From contig CAITVN010000178.1 in NCBI GenBank assembly GCA_903895855.1, forward strand, positions 1 to 64,000: a stretch of DNA of 64,000 bases, given 5' to 3'. The translations under genes were made by a program, and so were the position numbers. This DNA is from Oligoflexia bacterium (GTDB lineage: Bacteria; Bdellovibrionota; UBA1018). The notes under the pieces were generated by a model, which was not told the origin of the DNA, searched no databases, and saw only the letters and a program-made list of their open reading frames with translations. This document shows positions 17,418-26,275 of this stretch, piece after piece; within the stretch, counting starts at the first letter, position 1; every line of letters begins with the position of its first letter.

Positions 17418-20400
17418 TTCAAATCTCCTTTTTTCACAGTCTCAGCACTCTGGGTTGGCACCGAAGTTGCCGAAGCAGCGGGCGAGGCCGCATGAAATTT
17501 TGCGATGTGTTCATAATAAGCAAAGCGGTCGGTGACCACTTTTTGCGCGCTTTCTTGCATCTCTTTCGCATGAACAGGGTCAACACTCTCGAGCATGCGG
17601 TAGCGAATTTCATTGGCAATGTATTTCGAGAGCGGACTCTTCGGTGCCGACGAATCGAGTTTTAAGCTGCCTTCGGCAGTTTCTGCTCTTCTCGGATCAA
17701 ATCGAAATAGAGGCCAATAACCGCACTCAACTGCCAATTTTTGCTGCTCAAGGCCCAGGTGCATGCCATAGCCGTGAGCAATACAATGTGAGTAGGCAAT
17801 GATAATCGATGGCCCCGGAAAACTCTCGGCCTCTCGAAATGCTTGAACCGTCTGCAGGTCTTTCGCACCCATCGCAATGCGAGCGACATAGACGTTTCCG
17901 TAACTCATGGCGTAAAGACCGAGATCTTTTTTCGGAGTCAGTTTACCCGCCACCGCAAATTTCGCAGACGCTCCGAGCGGCGTCGCTTTAGAGGCTTGCC
18001 CCCCCGTATTCGAATACACTTCGGTATCGAGTACGAGTATGTTCACTTTCTTGCCAGAAGCTAAGACGTGATCAAGACCCCCAAACCCAATATCGTAAGC
18101 CCATCCGTCGCCACCGACGATCCAAAGACTTTTTGAAACTAAGTAATCGGCCAAAGACAAAAGCCTTGTCGCCTCGTCGCCAGTCGCTGATTTCAATTTT
18201 GCGCGAAGCTCAAGCACGCGAGAGCGCTGAGAAAAAATGCCTTCTTCAGTCGATTGATCTGCGCCCAACAATTCACCCACTAGAGTGTCACCGATTTTCG
18301 AGCTCAGCTTCGTTAACAACTCTTTGGCTTGCTCTTGATGCTTATCAAGTGCCATGCGCATGCCCAGACCGTATTCGGCGTTATCTTCAAAAAGCGAATT
18401 CGACCAAGCTGGCCCGCGGCCTGCAGCATTAGTGGTATAAGGTGTGGTCGGCAAATTACCGCCGTAAATCGAAGAACACCCGGTCGCATTTGCGACCATC
18501 AAGCGATCACCATACAATTGGGTGAGAAGCTTTACATACGGGGTTTCACCACAACCCGAGCAAGCGCCCGAATACTCAAACAGTGGCTCTAAGAATTGTG
18601 AGGTCTTCGGATCTCCTCGACTGATTGATCGATCAGTTGGCGGAATTTTCAAGAAGAACTCGTAATTTGCTTTCTCAGCATCACGAAGCGGGGCTTGGGG
18701 TTCAAGATTGATCGCGCGGTGACGTGGGTTAGCCTTATCGCGAGCCGGGCAGACTTCAATGCAAAGTCCACAGCCCGTGCAATCTTCTGGCGCCACTTGA
18801 AGTGAATACTTAACCCCTGAAATGTCTTTACCTTTATAATCAGTCGACTTGAACGTTGGCGGCGCACCTGCCAATTTAGCTGGTTCAAACAAATTAGGTC
18901 GAATCGCCGAATGCGGACAAACGAGCGCGCACTTATTGCACTGAATGCAAATCGTTTCGTCCCAAACAGGAATGGTGAGTGCGATGTTGCGTTTTTCCCA
19001 CTGAGTCGTGCCAACAGGCCAGGTACCGTCAATCGGAAACGCACTCACGGGCAACAGATCGCCCTTGCCTTCAATCATCATTGAAGTGACTTTTTTGACA
19101 AACTCGGGCGCCTTGTCTGAAAGCGCAGACAGGCGATGTCGAGTTGCACTCACAGCACCTGCCACGGGCACTTCAAACAGTGCGCAAATGGTTTGATCGA
19201 CGGCTTCAAAATTTTTCTTTACGACGTGTTCACCTTTTCGCGAATAGGTTTTCTTGATCGCTTTTTTGATTTGATTGATCGCTTCGTCGCGCGGCAATAC
19301 GCCCGAAATCGCAAAGAAACACGTTTGCATGATCGTATTGATTCGACCACCCATTCCGGTTTCTCGAGCCACCTTATAGGCATCGATGGTGTAGACTTTC
19401 AGTTTTTTCGCCAAAATCTCAGATTGAACTTCAAAATTGAGTTTCGAAAAAAGTTCTTCAGGCTTGAGAGCCGAATTCAATAGCAGCGTTGCGCCTGGTG
19501 CCGCTGACTCAAGAACGTCGAGTTTCTCTAGAAAGTCAAACTGATGAACGGCGACGAAATTGGCTTGGGTGACCAGATAGGCCGACTGAATCGGGCGCGG
19601 GCCAAAGCGCAAATGAGAAACGGTCATTGCGCCAGATTTTTTTGAATCGTAAACAAAATAGCCTTGAGCAAAGAAATCGGTTTCTTCGCCGATGATCTTG
19701 ATCGAGTTTTTATTGGCTCCGACTGTGCCGTCTGAACCTAGACCGTAAAACACGCAACGAGTGACATCGTTGGGCTCGATTTCGAAACTACGGTCAAAAC
19801 TGAGTGAGGTGTGAGAAACGTCGTCATTGATACCAATCGTAAAATGATTCTTAGGCTTTGAAAGATTCAAATTATCATAGACGGCCTTCACCATCGAAGG
19901 CGTGAACTCTTTTGATGAAAGCCCGTAGCGCCCTCCGACAACGAGGTCGACCTTACGGCCATTTTCATAAAGCGCAGTGATGATGTCTTGATAGAGAGGT
20001 TCGCCAAGCGCGCCAGGTTCTTTTGTGCGATCAAGAACCGCAATTTTTCGTACCGACTTAGGCAAAGCATTCAACAAATGCTCGCTCGAGAAAGGTCTAA
20101 AGAGGCGCACTTTCAAAACGCCGATTTTCTCGCCCTTTTTGAGCAAGTAATCAACGGTTTCTGAAGTCGTTTCTGCGCCCGAGCCCATCATGATAATGAC
20201 TCGATCGGCTTCGGGGTGCCCGTGATAGTCAAAGAGGCGATAGTTTCGTCCGGTCAATTTCGAAAATGCGGTGAAAGCCTCTTCTACCAACTGAGGCACG
20301 CGATCATAATAAAGGTTTGCCGCTTCTCTGGCCTGAAAGAAGACGTCAGGATTTTGTGCCGTGCCCCGAATTCTAGGGTGATCGGGGGTCAGCGCGAGGT

Positions 20401-21043
20401 CACGAAAAGCCGAAATCGATTTCTCATCGACCATTGTTCTTAAGTTTTCATCTGAAAGAGTCTGCATTTTTGCCACTTCGTGCGAAGTTCTAAAGCCATC
20501 GAAAAAATGCAAAAACGGAATTCTCGCTTTCAACGTCACCGCGTGTGAAATCGCCGCGAAGTCATGAGCTTCTTGCACTGAATTTGAGCAGAGCATCGCA
20601 AAGCCAATTTGTCGGCACGCCATGACGTCAGAATGGTCTCCGAAAATAGAGAGCGCATGAGCGGCCAAAGTTCTTGCTGAAACGTGCATACAAAAGGGGG
20701 TCAACTCACCCGCGATTTTGTACATATTCGGAATCATGAGTAGAAGACCTTGCGAGGCGGTAAAAGTGGTCGAGAGAGCGCCGGCCTGCAACATTCCGTG
20801 AATCGCTCCGGCAGCACCCCCTTCTGATTGCATTTCAATCAAGCGCGGCACAGTGCCCCATAGGTTCTGCTTGTGCTGAGACGACCACTCATCAGCCAAC
20901 TCAGCCATCGTTGATGAAGGGGTGATCGGATAAATGGCTATCGTTTCAGAAAAACGGTAGGCCACTGAAGCCGCGGCTTCGTTTCCATCAATCGTTAAGT
21001 TTTTCACTGCGGGTTTCAGAGTATCATTATTGGGGTTATTCAT
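17414..21043 (-). CDS. nifJ: Pyruvate:ferredoxin (flavodoxin) oxidoreductase
   Basis: A 1209-residue homodimeric-type PFOR that converts pyruvate and CoA to acetyl-CoA, CO2 and reduced ferredoxin or flavodoxin. The usual domain order is present: N-terminal pyrimidine-binding region (AIYPITPSSTMAE), central domains, two 4Fe-4S clusters in CIQCNKCALVCPHS (about residue 700) and CTGCGLCIEVCP (about 760), a C-terminal TPP domain with SGACSGCGET, ATGCSSIYGG and GDGWAYDIGFGGLDH, and a further cysteine cluster near the end of the family. Length is normal. It overlaps the DHOD-like gene (ATGA). Its presence suggests fermentative or low-oxygen metabolism as an option in this organism. Confidence 0.95.
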   Translation of the reverse strand: MNNPNNDTLKPAVKNLTIDGNEAAASVAYRFSETIAIYPITPSSTMAELADEWSSQHKQNLWGTVPRLIEMQSEGGAAGAIHGMLQAGALSTTFTASQGLLLMIPNMYKIAGELTPFCMHVSARTLAAHALSIFGDHSDVMACRQIGFAMLCSNSVQEAHDFAAISHAVTLKARIPFLHFFDGFRTSHEVAKMQTLSDENLRTMVDEKSISAFRDLALTPDHPRIRGTAQNPDVFFQAREAANLYYDRVPQLVEEAFTAFSKLTGRNYRLFDYHGHPEADRVIIMMGSGAETTSETVDYLLKKGEKIGVLKVRLFRPFSSEHLLNALPKSVRKIAVLDRTKEPGALGEPLYQDIITALYENGRKVDLVVGGRYGLSSKEFTPSMVKAVYDNLNLSKPKNHFTIGINDDVSHTSLSFDRSFEIEPNDVTRCVFYGLGSDGTVGANKNSIKIIGEETDFFAQGYFVYDSKKSGAMTVSHLRFGPRPIQSAYLVTQANFVAVHQFDFLEKLDVLESAAPGATLLLNSALKPEELFSKLNFEVQSEILAKKLKVYTIDAYKVARETGMGGRINTIMQTCFFAISGVLPRDEAINQIKKAIKKTYSRKGEHVVKKNFEAVDQTICALFEVPVAGAVSATRHRLSALSDKAPEFVKKVTSMMIEGKGDLLPVSAFPIDGTWPVGTTQWEKRNIALTIPVWDETICIQCNKCALVCPHSAIRPNLFEPAKLAGAPPTFKSTDYKGKDISGVKYSLQVAPEDCTGCGLCIEVCPARDKANPRHRAINLEPQAPLRDAEKANYEFFLKIPPTDRSISRGDPKTSQFLEPLFEYSGACSGCGETPYVKLLTQLYGDRLMVANATGCSSIYGGNLPTTPYTTNAAGRGPAWSNSLFEDNAEYGLGMRMALDKHQEQAKELLTKLSSKIGDTLVGELLGADQSTEEGIFSQRSRVLELRAKLKSATGDEATRLLSLADYLVSKSLWIVGGDGWAYDIGFGGLDHVLASGKKVNILVLDTEVYSNTGGQASKATPLGASAKFAVAGKLTPKKDLGLYAMSYGNVYVARIAMGAKDLQTVQAFREAESFPGPSIIIAYSHCIAHGYGMHLGLEQQKLAVECGYWPLFRFDPRRAETAEGSLKLDSSAPKSPLSKYIANEIRYRMLESVDPVHAKEMQESAQKVVTDRFAYYEHIAKFHAASPAASATSVPTQSAETVKKGDLK

Positions 21044-21053
21044 TGAGGCACCA

Positions 21054-21212
21054 TTATGATCTAGGCAAGGCGTTGATTCCTAGTACTTTTTTATAAAACT
21101 CACCACTTCTATGAGCTTCGCGGGCCCAGTCATGAGCAGATTGCCGAGACATTTTTTCCACATTGACTAATTGACCTGAGTTCCCATAGTTAGTTTGGCA
21201 AAACAGTTTCAT
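21054..21212 (-). CDS. Possible 52-residue protein upstream of nifJ
   Basis: An open frame beginning MKLFCQTNYGNSGQ and ending in ALPRS, with its stop 10 bases before the nifJ ATG. A second in-frame ATG (MSRQSAHDWAREAHRSGEF) has GTGGAAAA just upstream and could give a 32-residue form. The composition, with alternating charged and aromatic residues, looks protein-like. Against it: no good ribosome site for the longer form, and its DNA overlaps the probable grpE promoter on the other strand. No family is recognised. Confidence 0.35.
   Translation of the reverse strand: MKLFCQTNYGNSGQLVNVEKMSRQSAHDWAREAHRSGEFYKKVLGINALPRS
21163..21188 (+). promoter_or_regulatory. Heat-shock (sigma32-like) promoter candidate for grpE
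   Basis: TTGACT at 21163-21168, 14 bases, then CCCATA at 21183-21188, preceded by two T. This resembles the RpoH-type pattern CTTGAA, 13-15 bases, CCCCAT. It lies about 45 bases before the grpE start, where a heat-shock promoter would be expected. No CIRCE element (the HrcA operator) was seen. By-eye match only. Confidence 0.4.
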
Positions 21213-21232
21213 TTTTATTGGAGGATCTCACT

Positions 21233-21895
21233 TTGCAAACCGGTCACAACGAACCTACGCCCGAAAATACCCAAAAAGAAACCCATGAAGCCCCCACTCA
21301 CCAAGCTGGCGCCAATACAGCAGACAGCTCGGGCGGCGGCTCGGCCAATAACTCGGCAGGCAACGATTCTGGCGAAGCCATTAACGGCTCGGGTAGCGAT
21401 CAGCCCACTTCGAACGGGCCTTCTGCAACTGACCTGAAAATTGCGGTACTTGAGGCTCTTGTTAAAGAAAAAGAGCAAAAATATCTCTATCTCTACGCCG
21501 ATTTTGAAAATTTCAAGCGCCGCCAAGTTAAAGAGCGCTCTGACCTCATGAAGTTTGGCTGTGAGAACATTGCTCGCGACTTGCTTGAAGTCGTCGATAA
21601 CCTTGAACGAGCCTTGGGTCATGCAAATCCTCAAAATGGTTCGACCGCCGACTCATTAATTCAGGGCCTTCAGTTGGTGCTTTCTCAGTTTAAGAACGCC
21701 TTAGAAAAGCAAGGAGTTCAGGGCATTCAGTCGGTTAACCAGACTTTTGACCCGAACCTACACGAGGCCGTTGGCCAGGCTCCGAGTGAAAAACCAGCCG
21801 GCGTCATAACTGCTGAACATCAAAAGGGTTATACCCTTCATGGTCGACTTCTTCGACCCTCAAGAGTACTCATCAGTACCGGTCCTACAAACTGA
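21233..21895 (+). CDS. grpE: GrpE nucleotide exchange factor
   Basis: Co-chaperone that releases ADP from DnaK. About 220 residues: a long disordered N-terminus (residues 1-70, Gly/Ser/Asn-rich), a coiled coil (LKIAVLEALVKEKEQKYLYLYADFENFKRR region) and the C-terminal beta wing with NQTFDPNLHEAVG and GYTLHGRLLRPSRVLIS, all typical of GrpE. The start is probably the TTG at 21233, which has TTGGAGG eight bases upstream; an in-frame TTG at 21218 overlaps that site and is less likely. First gene of grpE-dnaK-dnaJ. Confidence 0.92.
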   Translation: MQTGHNEPTPENTQKETHEAPTHQAGANTADSSGGGSANNSAGNDSGEAINGSGSDQPTSNGPSATDLKIAVLEALVKEKEQKYLYLYADFENFKRRQVKERSDLMKFGCENIARDLLEVVDNLERALGHANPQNGSTADSLIQGLQLVLSQFKNALEKQGVQGIQSVNQTFDPNLHEAVGQAPSEKPAGVITAEHQKGYTLHGRLLRPSRVLISTGPTN

Positions 21896-22001
21896 CTAAA
21901 CTTTTGGCACAAATATTTTCAAACTCTTAAGTTCTAGGGGTTGACGAACAGAAAAAGCTTACCACTTTTAAATAAAGAGTGATTTTTACAAGGAGAATCA
22001 A

Positions 22002-23972
22002 ATGGGAAAGATTATTGGAATCGATTTAGGAACAACGAATAGCTGCGTATCTGTACTTGAAGGCGGCGAACCGAAGGTTATTCCAAACTCAGAAGGCACG
22101 AACACAACCCCGTCGGTTGTTGGCTTTGCGGCTTCGGGTGAGAAACTGGTCGGTCAGACCGCGAAACGACAAGCGGTGACTAACCCTGATAAGACTGTTT
22201 ACGAATCAAAGCGCCTCATCGGGCGTAAATTCAACTCACGTGAAGTGACCGAGTTTGCTAAGATTGCTCCCTTCAAGGTGAGTGAAGCTAAGAACGGTGA
22301 CGCTTGGGTAAAGGTGGGCGATCGCGAGTATGCTCCACAAGAGATTTCAGCTATCGTTTTGCAAAAAATGAAAAAGACCGCTGAAGATTACTTAGGCGAA
22401 CCTGTCACTGAAGCGGTCGTGACAGTGCCTGCTTACTTCAACGATGCCCAACGACAAGCCACTAAAGACGCCGCTCGTATTGCTGGCCTCGAAGTGAAGC
22501 GTATCATTAACGAGCCCACCGCAGCGGCCCTCGCTTACGGCTTAGATAAAAAAGGCAAAGACCAAATTGTCGCTGTATTCGACTTGGGCGGCGGTACCTT
22601 CGATATTTCGATTCTTGAAATGGGCGACGGCGTGTTCGAAGTGAAAGCCACCAACGGAGACACCTTCTTGGGCGGCGGTAACTTCGACCAGAGAATCATC
22701 GACTGGATGGCTGACGAATTCAAAAAAGAATCAGGCATCGACCTTCGTTCAGACAAGATGGCTCTTCAACGTTTGAAAGAAGCCGCAGAAAAAGCGAAGC
22801 ACGAGCTTTCAAGCACCACTGAGACCGAGATCAATTTGCCTTTCGTGACTGCTGATGCTTCAGGCCCTAAGCACTTGAGCGTTAAACTCAGCCGCGCGAA
22901 ATTCGAGTCATTGGTTGATGATTTGATCACGAAGTTAGTGGCTCCGTGTGAAGTTTGTATCAAAGACTCTGGCATTCAAAAAGCTCGCATCGACGAAGTG
23001 ATCTTAGTCGGTGGTATGACTCGTATGCCAAGAGTTCAAGCCAAGGTAAAAGAAATCTTCGGCAAAGAGCCGCACAAAGGCGTAAACCCTGATGAAGTGG
23101 TTGCTGTTGGCGCCGCGATTCAAGGTGGCGTTCTCAAGGGCGAAGTTAAAGACGTTCTTTTGTTAGATGTGACTCCGCTTTCACTCGGTATCGAAACTCT
23201 CGGTGGCGTATTCACCAAGTTGATCGAGAAGAACACCACGATTCCTTCAAAGAAATCGCAAACGTTCTCGACGGCTGCTGATAGCCAATCGGCGGTGACC
23301 ATTCACGTTCTACAAGGTGAGCGCGAATTCGCTGAGCACAACAAATCACTCGGTCGATTTGACTTAGTCGGTTTGCCACCGGCTCCGCGTGGTGTGCCTC
23401 AGATTGAAGTCACTTTTGATATCGACGCGAACGGTATGGTTCACGTTGGTGCAAAAGACCTCGGCACCGGTAAAGAACAGTCGATTCGAATCACCGCTTC
23501 AGGTGGTTTGACTGAAGAAGAAATTAAGAAGATGCAGCGTGAAGCTGAAGAACATCGCGCAGAAGACGAAAAACGCAAAGAACTCGTCAATGCTCGAAAC
23601 ACTCTCGACAGCTTGATCTACACGATTGAAAAAACCGTTAAAGAAAATGGTGAGAAAATCGCGGCTGATACCAAGAAGTCTGTCGAAGACGCTGTAGTTG
23701 AAGCAAAGAAACACTTAGAGAGCAAAGATGTGGCCGAGCTTCAAAAAGCAACCGAGACGCTCACGACGGTCTCGAATAAGATGGCTGAAGAGATGTACAA
23801 AAATGTAGGTCCTCAGCCAGGTGCTGATGCGCAAGGCCCAGGAATGGGTGCTGGCGCTTCGGCAGGCCAAGGTTCAGCAGGAGCTGGCTCGGCTGGCGGA
23901 GCTGACCATGACAAGGGTCACGACAAGAAAAAAGATGACGATGTCATCGATGCCGATTTTAAAGAAGTTTAA
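22002..23972 (+). CDS. dnaK: Molecular chaperone DnaK (Hsp70)
   Basis: A 656-residue Hsp70. The nucleotide-binding domain shows [11 protein letters not shown] at the N-terminus, [10 protein letters not shown] and [15 protein letters not shown], and the substrate-binding domain starts after [14 protein letters not shown]. The C-terminal lid is followed by a Gly/Ala/Ser-rich linker and the acidic end [12 protein letters not shown], as expected for bacterial DnaK. AAGGAG at 21990-21995 precedes the ATG. A hairpin terminator after the gene would lower read-through to dnaJ. Confidence 0.98.
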   Translation: MGKIIGIDLGTTNSCVSVLEGGEPKVIPNSEGTNTTPSVVGFAASGEKLVGQTAKRQAVTNPDKTVYESKRLIGRKFNSREVTEFAKIAPFKVSEAKNGDAWVKVGDREYAPQEISAIVLQKMKKTAEDYLGEPVTEAVVTVPAYFNDAQRQATKDAARIAGLEVKRIINEPTAAALAYGLDKKGKDQIVAVFDLGGGTFDISILEMGDGVFEVKATNGDTFLGGGNFDQRIIDWMADEFKKESGIDLRSDKMALQRLKEAAEKAKHELSSTTETEINLPFVTADASGPKHLSVKLSRAKFESLVDDLITKLVAPCEVCIKDSGIQKARIDEVILVGGMTRMPRVQAKVKEIFGKEPHKGVNPDEVVAVGAAIQGGVLKGEVKDVLLLDVTPLSLGIETLGGVFTKLIEKNTTIPSKKSQTFSTAADSQSAVTIHVLQGEREFAEHNKSLGRFDLVGLPPAPRGVPQIEVTFDIDANGMVHVGAKDLGTGKEQSIRITASGGLTEEEIKKMQREAEEHRAEDEKRKELVNARNTLDSLIYTIEKTVKENGEKIAADTKKSVEDAVVEAKKHLESKDVAELQKATETLTTVSNKMAEEMYKNVGPQPGADAQGPGMGAGASAGQGSAGAGSAGGADHDKGHDKKKDDDVIDADFKEV

Positions 23973-23992
23973 GATTAGCATTTAAAGTTTGA

Positions 23993-24043
23993 GGGGGCGA
24001 AGGTTGATCTCGGCTGACGAGAGGCTTTCGCCCCATTTTTTTT
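23993..24043 (+). terminator. Rho-independent terminator between dnaK and dnaJ
   Basis: GGGGCGAA (23994-24001) pairs with TTCGCCCC (24027-24034), with an inner CTCG/CGAG stem in the loop, followed by A and eight T (24036-24043). The next gene starts at 24062, so this is probably an attenuating terminator that makes dnaJ less abundant than dnaK. Confidence 0.8.
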
Positions 24044-24061
24044 GGTTAAGGAATTCATCTC

Positions 24062-25210
24062 ATGAGTCAAAAGCGGGACTATTACGAAATTTTAGGAGTG
24101 GCTAAAAATGCTTCGGCAGAAGACTTGAAAAAGTCTTATCGAAAGCTCGCCATTCAGTTTCACCCAGATAAAAATCCGGGAGATAAAGCCTCAGAAGAAA
24201 AATTTAAAGAGCTCTCGCGCGCCTATGAGATTCTATCAGACCCACAAAAACGACAGATGTATGACCAGTTTGGGCATGCTGCTGAAGGTGCGGGCGGAGG
24301 CCCGGGCGGCGCAGGTGGTTTCGACTTTCAAGGATTCGGGGGCGCATCGGTTAACGACATTTTTGGTGATATCTTCGGCGACATTTTTGGGGGCGCAGGT
24401 GGTGCGCGAGGTCGTGGAGGCGCTCGTCGGCGCGGAAGGCCCGGCGCTGACTTAAAAACTCAACTCGATGTCACGTTTGAAGAAGCCGCTTTCGGTGGCG
24501 AAAAAGTCATCACCGTACCTCGTAGCGCTAAGTGCGACACCTGCGACGGTTCAGGCTGTAAAGCAGGCACTTCTCCAGAGACCTGTTCTCAGTGCCGTGG
24601 GCGCGGCGAAGTGAGTTTTCAACAAGGGTTTTTCGCGATCACGCGACCTTGCCCGAAGTGTTCAGGTAGCGGACAAACCGTGCCTAATCCTTGCGGTACT
24701 TGCAGCGGTAGCGGAACCGTTCGAAAAAAATCTCAAATCGCGGTGAAGGTTCCGGCTGGGGTTGATACAGGCCAGCGCTTAAAGCTTACCGGCGAAGGCG
24801 AGGCCGGCGAACAAGGTGGCCCTGACGGCGACCTTTATGTGGTGATGAATATTCTGCCTCACCAATTCTTTACCCGTGACGAATTTGATGTGATTTGTGA
24901 AGTACCCATTACCTTTGTACAAGCCGCGCTGGGCGACGAAATTGACGCGCCTACCCTTGAAGGCAAAGTGAAACTCAAGATTCCGCCAGGTACTCAGTCT
25001 AATCGAACCTTGAGGCTGAAAGCCAAGGGCTTAGCACGCTTAGGCTCTTACGGTCGCGGCGACCAATTGGTCAAAGTGATCATCGAAACGCCAACGAAAC
25101 TCAATCAAGAACAGAAAGACCTACTTAAGCGCTTCAGTCAAATTGAAGCTGAGCAGACTCACCCCGCCCAGCATGGCTTTTTTGAAAAAGTGAAGAATTT
25201 CTTCGGGTAA
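24062..25210 (+). CDS. dnaJ: Chaperone DnaJ (Hsp40)
   Basis: A 382-residue type I J-protein. J domain at 5-70 with the HPD triad in [10 protein letters not shown], a Gly/Phe-rich region (about 75-130, repeated DIFGD and FGG), then a zinc-binding domain with all four CxxCxGxG repeats ([32 protein letters not shown]) and the C-terminal client-binding domain. It stimulates DnaK ATPase and delivers substrates. Complete and normal in length. Confidence 0.97.
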   Translation: MSQKRDYYEILGVAKNASAEDLKKSYRKLAIQFHPDKNPGDKASEEKFKELSRAYEILSDPQKRQMYDQFGHAAEGAGGGPGGAGGFDFQGFGGASVNDIFGDIFGDIFGGAGGARGRGGARRRGRPGADLKTQLDVTFEEAAFGGEKVITVPRSAKCDTCDGSGCKAGTSPETCSQCRGRGEVSFQQGFFAITRPCPKCSGSGQTVPNPCGTCSGSGTVRKKSQIAVKVPAGVDTGQRLKLTGEGEAGEQGGPDGDLYVVMNILPHQFFTRDEFDVICEVPITFVQAALGDEIDAPTLEGKVKLKIPPGTQSNRTLRLKAKGLARLGSYGRGDQLVKVIIETPTKLNQEQKDLLKRFSQIEAEQTHPAQHGFFEKVKNFFG

Positions 25211-25254
25211 ATCGGCGCCCCAAGCTCACGCTGTTTTTGATTTCATTTCTACGC

Positions 25255-25307
25255 GAAAGTGCATTATCTATTTCATAGATTCATTGAAGATCAACCAAAG
25301 CACTTTC
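25255..25307 (+). repeat. Inverted repeat upstream of the receiver-CheX gene
   Basis: GAAAGTGC at 25255-25262 and GCACTTTC at 25300-25307 are perfect 8-base arms 37 bases apart. The loop itself contains TCTA-TTTCA-TAGA. The right arm ends 13 bases before the downstream ATG, so a folded leader or a regulator site could affect translation. It is short enough to be chance. Confidence 0.35.
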
Positions 25308-25318
25308 TGGGATGAACC

Positions 25319-26197
25319 ATGTTAAAAAAGACCATTCTTATCGTTGACGATGAGCCCGACTTTCGAAGTGCTTTACAACTTCTCTTCGAAAGATTAGTTC
25401 CGGAGGCCCTGATTACCGAGGCCGAAGACGGAAAAGACGCCTACGACAAACTCATCAAAAGCCCGTACGATCTTTTGATTACCGATATTAGAATGCCAAG
25501 AATGGATGGCGAACGACTCCTGAGCTCACTGCCAACACTACCCGGCGCAAACCGACCCAAGGCCGTGATTGTGCTATCGGGTAATGGAGTGCCCGGTTCT
25601 CAAGCCCTCATTGGTCAATGCACTTTTGTTTCAAAACCCGTCGATTTTAACGCCTTCGGCAAGCTGGTGCGTGAAAAGCTAAACCTCAGTGAACCCCAAA
25701 CTAAAGCAGCAGAGACAAAAATTGATCTCAATTTTATCAGTCCATTTATTGAATCGACCATTAAAGTCATCGAGATAAACGCCAGAATTAAGGTAACCAA
25801 AGAAGCGGTTTTTATTCGAAAGAGCGATCAAGCAAGCGGTGATATTTCTGCACTCATTTCAATGAACAGTGAGCAATATTTAGGCAGTATGGCGATTGCT
25901 TTTGAAGAAAAGTGTTTTTTGGGTATTGTCGGCGCCATACTTGGCGATACGTTCACTTCAATAACCGCCGACATTCAAGACGCGGCCGGAGAAATCTGTA
26001 ACCAGGTTTATGGATTATCGAAACGAATACTCAACGAGCGCGGGCATACCCTAAAGCCCTCGTTTCCTTTGATTGTCTGCGGACAGGGCCATTCGATTAA
26101 ACACCAGATCAACGGCACTTGCATCGCCGTGACATTTAGCACTCCTCATGGCCGATTTACAGTCGAGACGGTAGTCTTAGAGAAGGTGAGCCTCTAG
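25319..26197 (+). CDS. Receiver-CheX fusion (putative CheY-P phosphatase or chemotaxis adaptor)
   Basis: A 292-residue protein. Residues 1-125 form a receiver (VDDEPD, phospho-Asp in LLITDIRMPRMDG, Ser/Thr in LSGNG, Lys in SKPVD). Residues ~137-292 form a CheC/CheX/FliY-family domain with the phosphatase-type motif E-x2-N in AAGEICNQVYG, and a KPSFPLIVCGQGHSI segment typical of CheX. CheX dephosphorylates CheY-P, so this could be a self-regulating or cross-talking phosphatase. No other che genes are nearby; flagellar genes start 2.2 kb downstream. Confidence 0.85.
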   Translation: MLKKTILIVDDEPDFRSALQLLFERLVPEALITEAEDGKDAYDKLIKSPYDLLITDIRMPRMDGERLLSSLPTLPGANRPKAVIVLSGNGVPGSQALIGQCTFVSKPVDFNAFGKLVREKLNLSEPQTKAAETKIDLNFISPFIESTIKVIEINARIKVTKEAVFIRKSDQASGDISALISMNSEQYLGSMAIAFEEKCFLGIVGAILGDTFTSITADIQDAAGEICNQVYGLSKRILNERGHTLKPSFPLIVCGQGHSIKHQINGTCIAVTFSTPHGRFTVETVVLEKVSL

Positions 26198-26275
26198 CCT
26201 ACCGCAAGTTTAGGCGCCACTTTTTTGTCGTTGGACGTAAGCCCCATTGCCTGGGTAGAATAGACCAAACCAAAG

